Shown here in pieces: positions 6,344 to 9,769 of a stretch of 9,769 nucleotides of DNA (its first letter is position 1; the number at the start of each line of letters is the position of its first letter). The notes below the pieces were generated by a model that saw only the letters and a program-made list of their open reading frames with translations, made no database searches and was not told the DNA's origin. The DNA comes from Streptomyces speibonae (GTDB lineage Bacteria; Actinomycetota; Actinomycetes; Streptomycetales; Streptomycetaceae). The stretch spans positions 92,678-102,446 of the forward strand of contig KL568537.1 in the NCBI GenBank assembly GCA_000715605.1, given 5' to 3'. Made by a program: the position numbers and the translations under genes.

Positions 6344-6795
6344 GCGGCACCGCCTCTGCCCCGCGCCAGTTCCTGGGCGTCCCAGCGCAGTTGCAGCGCC
6401 GCGCGGTCCCTGCGCAGCCGCGCGTGGCGGGCGTAGGCCCAGGTGAGCAGGAAGGTGGTGAGGAACTGGCCGAGCCCCGCCAGCATGCCCAGGTTCACGG
6501 CGCCGGCGACCGGGCGTGCCATCAGTTCCGGCGCGGTCGTGGCGGCCACGACGTACGTCACGTACCAGGCGAGGAAGACCACGACCGCCGGGACCACGAA
6601 CCGCCGGTACCTGCTGCGGACCTCCTGGAAGGCCGCGCTGCGCTGTACTTCGAGGTAGACGTCGGCGGCCGCCGCGGTGCTCTGTTCGCGCCGCGGCGGC
6701 GGCACCCCGGCGTCGGCCGACTCGCCCCAGCCCGAGGCCAGGGCGTCGTACCAGGGATCGTCGTAGGTCACGTCCCCCGAGTTGCTTGACTGCAT
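6340..6795 (-). CDS. DUF485 (YjcH-like) membrane protein, partner of the symporter
   Basis: 151 residues from ATG at 6795. Residues about 52-135 form the DUF485 domain: AAFQEVRSRYRRFVVPAVVV, then two membrane helices at about 69-87 and 101-122 (the second reading LAGLGQFLTTFLLTWAYARH), and a basic C-terminal tail. The domain commonly precedes ActP-type permeases and may assist or stabilise them; its exact role is not known. The N-terminal 50 residues are polar (DDPWYDALASGWGES, then Pro/Arg/Ala-rich), longer than in E. coli YjcH, which is about 104 residues. Start choice is uncertain: TTG at 6801 and GTG at 6771 are in frame and none has a good ribosome binding site, although the GTG has GGGGGA just before it. 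The stop overlaps the permease start by four bases. Confidence 0.88.
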   Translation of the reverse strand: MQSSNSGDVTYDDPWYDALASGWGESADAGVPPPRREQSTAAAADVYLEVQRSAAFQEVRSRYRRFVVPAVVVFLAWYVTYVVAATTAPELMARPVAGAVNLGMLAGLGQFLTTFLLTWAYARHARLRRDRAALQLRWDAQELARGRGGAA

Positions 6796-6810
6796 GCCCA
6801 AGGATGGACA

Positions 6811-6843
6811 GAACGGGAAGATCCCTGACTCTTCTTCCCGTTC
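6811..6843. promoter_or_regulatory. Perfect 11-bp inverted repeat upstream of the DUF485-symporter operon
   Basis: GAACGGGAAGA (6811-6821) and TCTTCCCGTTC (6833-6843) are exact reverse complements with an 11-bp spacer, so the arm centres are 22 bp apart, two helical turns. It lies 15 bp upstream of the DUF485 start and beyond the parE terminator, so it belongs to this operon's control region. It could be a dimeric operator or, in RNA, an 11-bp stem with an 11-nt loop acting as an attenuator. No clear -10 or -35 was found. Confidence 0.6.
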
Positions 6844-6859
6844 CTCTTCACCCCATCAG

Positions 6860-6898
6860 GTGACCCGGCTTGCGGGCGCGCCCGCGAGGCCCCGTCAC
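6860..6898 (-). terminator. Terminator hairpin after parE
   Basis: The core GCGGGC/GCCCGC stem (6872-6885) is nearly loop-free. It is extended by imperfect GGC/GCC pairing and closed by an outer GTGAC (6860-6864) with GTCAC (6894-6898). It lies 9 bp downstream of the - strand TAG at 6909-6907. There is no T run. Confidence 0.6.
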
Positions 6899-6906
6899 GC
6901 AGCTCC

Positions 6907-9030
6907 CTAGGCGTCGATGCGGGAGCGGTCCAGCGTCGCCGCGGAGCTGGAGATGAACTCCTTGCGCGGGGCCACGTCGTTGCCCATGAGCAGGTCGAAG
7001 ACCTGCTCGGCGGCCTCCAGGTCGGTGAGGTTGATCCGGCGCAGGGTGCGGTGGCGCGGGTCCATGGTGGTCTCGGCCAGCTGGTCGGCGTCCATCTCGC
7101 CGAGGCCCTTGTAGCGCTGGATCGAGTCCTTGTACCGGATGCCCTTGCTCTGGAACTCCATGAGCTTGTCGCGCAGTTCGCGGTCCGAGTACGTGTAGAC
7201 GTACTTGTCCTGGCCCTTCTTGGGCTGGACGATCTCGATGCGGTGCAGCGGCGGCACCGCGGCGAACACCCGCCCGGCCTCGACCATGGGCCGCATGTAG
7301 CGGTGGAACAGCGTCAGCAGCAGCGTACGGATGTGGGAGCCGTCGACGTCGGCGTCGGTCATCATGATGATCTTGCCGTAGCGGGCCGCGTCGATGTCGA
7401 AGGTCCGCCCCGAGCCGGCTCCTATGACCTGGATGATGGCGCCGCACTCGGCGTTCTTGAGCATGTCGGTCACGGACGACTTCTGGACGTTGAGGATCTT
7501 GCCCCGGATCGGCAGCAGCGCCTGGAACTCGGAGTTCCGGGCGAGCTTCGCCGTACCGAGCGCGGAGTCGCCCTCGACGATGAACAGCTCGCTGCGGTCG
7601 ACGTCGTCGCTGCGGCAGTCGGCGAGCTTGGCGGGCAGCGTGGACGACTCCAGGGCCGTCTTGCGGCGCTGGGCGTCCTTGTGCTGGCGGGCGGCGATAC
7701 GCGTCCGGGCCGCCGCGACCACCTTCTCCATGACGACGCGGGCCTGCTGGGCCGCGTCCCGCTTGGAGGAGGTCAGGAACGCCTTGAGCTCTTTGGAGAT
7801 CACGTTGTTCACGATGCGGCGGGCCGCCGAGGTGCCGAGGACCTCCTTGGTCTGGCCCTCGAACTGCGGCTCGGCCAGGCGGACCGTGACGACCGCCGTC
7901 AGACCCTCGAGGGCGTCGTCCTTGACGATGTCGTCCTCGGCCACGCGCAGCATCTTCTTGGCGCGCAGCACCTCGTTCATCGTCTTGGCGACGGCCTGCT
8001 CGAAGCCGGCGACATGGGTGCCGCCCTTGGGGGTGGCGATGATGTTGACGAACGACCTGAGCGTGGTGTCGTAGCCGGTTCCCCAGCGCATCGCCACGTC
8101 CACCCCGAGCTCGCGGGTGACCTCGGTGGGCGTCATCTGGCCGTGCTCGTCGAGGACGGGGACGGTCTCCTTGAAGGTGCCCTGTCCCGTGAAGCGGAGG
8201 GTGTCGCAGATCGGCCGGTCGGTGGCCAGGAACTCGCAGAACTCGCTGATGCCGCCGTCGAAGCGGAAGGACTCCTCGCCCTTGCTGCCGCCCTCTCCGA
8301 GGCCGAACTCGTCACGGACGACGATGGTCAGGCCGGGCACCAGGAACGCCGTCTGCCGGGCGCGCTGGTGCAGCGTGGCCAGGTCGAGCCGGGCGTCCTT
8401 GAGGAAGATCTGGCGGTCGGCCCAGTAGCGCACGCGGGTACCGCTGCGGGTCTTGGGGATCTTCTTGACCTTGCGCAGCCCGCTCCTGGCCTCGAACTTC
8501 GCGTCCGGGCCCAGCGCGGCGAATTCACCGGGGACACCGCGCCGGAAGCTGATCGCGTGGGTGTGTCCGCCGCGGTCGACCTCGACGTCGAGCCGCGCGG
8601 AGAGGGCGTTGACCACGGAGGCGCCGACGCCGTGCAGACCGCCGGAGGCGGCGTAGGAGCCGCCGCCGAACTTGCCGCCGGCGTGCAGCTTGGTCATGAC
8701 GACCTCGACGCCGGAGAGCCCGGTCTTGGGCTCGACGTCGACCGGGATGCCCCGGCCGTTGTCCCGGACCTCCACCGAGCCGTCGTCGTGGAGGACCACC
8801 TCGATGCGGTCGCAGTAGCCGCCGAGGGCCTCGTCCACGGAGTTGTCGATGATTTCCCAGAGGCAGTGCATCAGACCACGGCTGTCGGTGGATCCGATGT
8901 ACATACCGGGGCGCTTCCGCACGGCCTCGAGCCCTTCGAGGACGAGCAGGTGCCGCGCGGTGTAGTTGGAACCGTCCCGGTCTGCTCCTGCCAGCAGCGC
9001 TGTGGACGGCACGGACGTCTCGGCGGTCAC
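6907..9030 (-). CDS. parE: DNA topoisomerase IV subunit B (ParE; GyrB-like type II topoisomerase ATPase subunit)
   Basis: 707 residues from GTG at 9030, chosen because GAGGAG (9044-9039) lies eight bases upstream and the family's conserved N-terminus (ARHLLVLEGLEAVRKRPGMY) begins shortly after. Open sequence upstream of 9030 is not conserved-looking. The ATPase region shows Glu59 and Asn63 in EIIDNSVDEAL, DNGRGIP (90-96), GLHGVGASVVNALS (131-144) and the QTK loop (393-395). The TOPRIM region has EGDSALGTAK (486-495) and DADVDG (559-564), giving Glu486 and the Asp559/561/563 metal site, then QRYKGLGEMDADQL. With ParC it would decatenate replicated chromosomes and relax supercoils using ATP. 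The Glu motif differs from the usual EGDSAGG by Leu for the first Gly. I favour ParE over the main GyrB because, as I recall, Streptomyces carries such a second copy beside hrdB; GyrB remains possible by sequence alone. Confidence 0.93.
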   Translation of the reverse strand: MTAETSVPSTALLAGADRDGSNYTARHLLVLEGLEAVRKRPGMYIGSTDSRGLMHCLWEIIDNSVDEALGGYCDRIEVVLHDDGSVEVRDNGRGIPVDVEPKTGLSGVEVVMTKLHAGGKFGGGSYAASGGLHGVGASVVNALSARLDVEVDRGGHTHAISFRRGVPGEFAALGPDAKFEARSGLRKVKKIPKTRSGTRVRYWADRQIFLKDARLDLATLHQRARQTAFLVPGLTIVVRDEFGLGEGGSKGEESFRFDGGISEFCEFLATDRPICDTLRFTGQGTFKETVPVLDEHGQMTPTEVTRELGVDVAMRWGTGYDTTLRSFVNIIATPKGGTHVAGFEQAVAKTMNEVLRAKKMLRVAEDDIVKDDALEGLTAVVTVRLAEPQFEGQTKEVLGTSAARRIVNNVISKELKAFLTSSKRDAAQQARVVMEKVVAAARTRIAARQHKDAQRRKTALESSTLPAKLADCRSDDVDRSELFIVEGDSALGTAKLARNSEFQALLPIRGKILNVQKSSVTDMLKNAECGAIIQVIGAGSGRTFDIDAARYGKIIMMTDADVDGSHIRTLLLTLFHRYMRPMVEAGRVFAAVPPLHRIEIVQPKKGQDKYVYTYSDRELRDKLMEFQSKGIRYKDSIQRYKGLGEMDADQLAETTMDPRHRTLRRINLTDLEAAEQVFDLLMGNDVAPRKEFISSSAATLDRSRIDA

Positions 9031-9151
9031 GCGGTTCGCTCCTCGCTGAATTTCAATGGGGCCCCTCATGGGTAAGGGCGCGGCCTGAGTTACCGGTGAG
9101 AGGGTACCGAGGCCTGGTAGAGCCGTTGTAACGCCACCCTCGTCTGTGACC

Positions 9152-9182
9152 ACCCTAGTCCAGAGTCGTATGCGTGTTCGAT
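9152..9182 (-). promoter_or_regulatory. Possible parE promoter
   Basis: On the - strand TAGGGT (9157-9152) fits the Streptomyces -10 TAGRRT, with only a weak -35 (TCGAAC, 3 of 6) 18 bases upstream. A second option is TACAAC (9130-9125) with TGGTCA (9152-9147), 16 bases apart, each 4 of 6. Either would leave a leader of roughly 90-115 nt before the GTG at 9030. Confidence 0.25.
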
Positions 9183-9442
9183 CCCTCGATGGAGTGAAGC
9201 ACACATCACGTTCCCTTCCAGGCATGAACCATTTAGGCTCCGGGCACGTCCTCATGAACAACCGGCAACCCAGCCGGGAGGGCCGACCACCGATACGAAC
9301 GCGAATCCGTACGACACAGAGACACGCACTACGGCACATTCGCCGCCAACCGGCAGCAGCCAGCCGCCTCGGAAGATTTTTTCGAGGAAAAGCCACGAGC
9401 GGGAACGTTTTGGGGCTGGTTGGATGTTGACCCTGGTACGAC

Positions 9443-9455
9443 AGCTCGTCGAGCT
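9443..9455. promoter_or_regulatory. 13-bp palindrome directly upstream of the zinc-ribbon gene
   Basis: AGCTCG-T-CGAGCT is a perfect palindrome with 6-bp arms. It ends two bases before the ribosome binding site GAGAAGAGG (9457-9465). It is a possible operator; palindromes this short can occur by chance. Confidence 0.3.
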
Positions 9456-9469
9456 AGAGAAGAGGCGAC

Positions 9470-9697
9470 GTGACTACTGTTCTGACCCCCGCGAGCCCGC
9501 TGACGGCCGCCGATCGCTGCGACCGCTGCGGCGCCCAGGCATACCTGCGCGTCGTCCTGCTGAGCGGCGGAGAACTGCTCTTCTGCGCCCACCACGGTCG
9601 CAAGTTCGAGCCGGAACTCAAGAAGATCGCCGCTGAGATACAGGACGAGACGGAGCGGCTCACCGCCCCGGCGACCGCCTCCGAAGAAGAGCGCTGA
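9470..9697 (+). CDS. Small zinc-ribbon-like actinobacterial protein (DUF7455-like)
   Basis: 75 residues from GTG, with ribosome binding site GAGAAGAGG (9457-9465) four bases upstream. Cys17 and Cys20 (DRCDRCGAQA) pair with Cys39 and His41/His42 (LLFCAHHGRKF), a CxxC...CxHH set that probably binds one zinc. Between them lies a short beta-hairpin-like stretch (YLRVVLLSGGELLF). The C-terminal third (residues about 48-75) is charged and probably helical. I recall this protein as a conserved hypothetical of Streptomyces found beside the principal sigma factor gene; the function is unknown. The gene is real by its codon use, ribosome binding site and metal-ligand pattern. It is divergent from parE and followed by a hairpin. 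Confidence 0.85.
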   Translation: MTTVLTPASPLTAADRCDRCGAQAYLRVVLLSGGELLFCAHHGRKFEPELKKIAAEIQDETERLTAPATASEEER

Positions 9698-9750
9698 CAC
9701 CTCGCGTCCGACGACGAGCAGCCCGGCACCGGCCGACCGACGGGCGACCG

Positions 9751-9769
9751 CCTCCGTTTGCCTCGGAGG
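9751..9769 (+). terminator. Hairpin after the zinc-ribbon gene, reaching the window edge
   Basis: CCTCCG (9751-9756) pairs with CGGAGG (9764-9769) around a seven-base loop TTTGCCT, 53 bp after the stop. The stem may continue past the edge, so its full length is unknown. A terminator is the likely reading. Confidence 0.5.

Larger units (their letters stand above)
9031..9469. other. Long divergent control region between parE and the zinc-ribbon gene
   Basis: About 440 bp with no supportable gene. Reading frames on both strands here lack ribosome binding sites and recognisable domains, and the - strand one is simply the parE frame extended upstream. The DNA is less GC-rich than its surroundings, with an AT tract at 9376-9391 flanked by CCTCG/CGAGG (9367-9371, 9383-9387). 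It holds the parE ribosome binding site (9039-9044), a GGGGCCCC palindrome (9058-9065), a possible parE promoter, and on the + strand a TTGACC (9427-9432) without a matching -10. Confidence 0.6.

Noticed and set aside
4796..6436. A 546-residue + strand open frame opposite the symporter
   Set aside because: It is a hydrophilic Gln/Gly/Arg/Asp-rich shadow of a membrane protein gene, with no domain.
7051..9075. A 674-residue + strand open frame opposite parE
   Set aside because: It is the antisense shadow of parE, low in complexity (Gly/Ala/Val/Asp/Leu), with no ribosome binding site or domain.
9232..9243. TTTAGGCTCCGG, resembling half an iron box
   Set aside because: Only the TTAGGCTC core matches. 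The left repeat and right arm are absent.
9031..9396. Upstream extension of the parE frame to a start at 9396
   Set aside because: The extra residues are Arg-rich and unlike any topoisomerase N-terminus. A good ribosome binding site serves GTG 9030 instead.
9146..9430. A 94-residue + strand open frame in the parE upstream region
   Set aside because: No ribosome binding site, poor third-position GC, and no recognisable features.

Overview
The window looks like chromosomal DNA of a Streptomyces or close relative. GC content is very high, codon third positions are almost all G or C, GTG starts are common, and there are long shadow reading frames on the antisense strand. There is a textbook Streptomyces iron box and a ParE-type topoisomerase gene next to a small actinobacterial zinc-ribbon protein. 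I see no phage, transposon, CRISPR or RNA gene. Each clear gene is intact except the citrate synthase cut by the left edge.

Layout, left to right. (1) 1-1681: a divergent pair of citrate synthase genes. One runs leftward off the edge; the other, on the + strand, carries an extra N-terminal helix-turn-helix. They share a 117-bp AT-rich gap with a perfect 21-bp palindrome. (2) 1687-2647: an iron box abutting the GTG start of a sucrase/ferredoxin-like (Apd1-type) [2Fe-2S] protein. (3) 2648-2938: no secure gene. It has coding-like composition, possibly a decayed gene, plus small inverted repeats. (4) 2939-4645: a CitA/DcuS-type sensor histidine kinase without a response regulator beside it, ending in a strong hairpin. 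(5) 6795-4751 on the - strand: a DUF485 membrane protein and an ActP-like solute:sodium symporter, overlapping by 4 nt, preceded by an 11-bp inverted repeat. (6) 9030-6907 on the - strand: topoisomerase IV subunit B (ParE/GyrB-like). (7) 9031-9469: a non-coding divergent control region. (8) 9470-9697 on the + strand: a 75-residue zinc-ribbon protein (DUF7455-like), then a hairpin cut by the right edge.

How the genes may work together. The left two thirds read as a small carboxylate module: import of acetate or related monocarboxylates (DUF485 plus ActP), condensation of acyl-CoA with oxaloacetate (two citrate synthase homologues), and sensing of an external carboxylate, with residues that fit citrate. 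The [2Fe-2S] protein ties in iron supply. The right third is housekeeping DNA topology.

The most interesting points are the enzyme fused to a DNA-binding domain beside an isolated palindrome, the iron box lying over a probable leaderless promoter, the apparently orphan citrate-sensor-like kinase, and a run of three genes that all look leaderless. All family assignments are by eye, without database searches.
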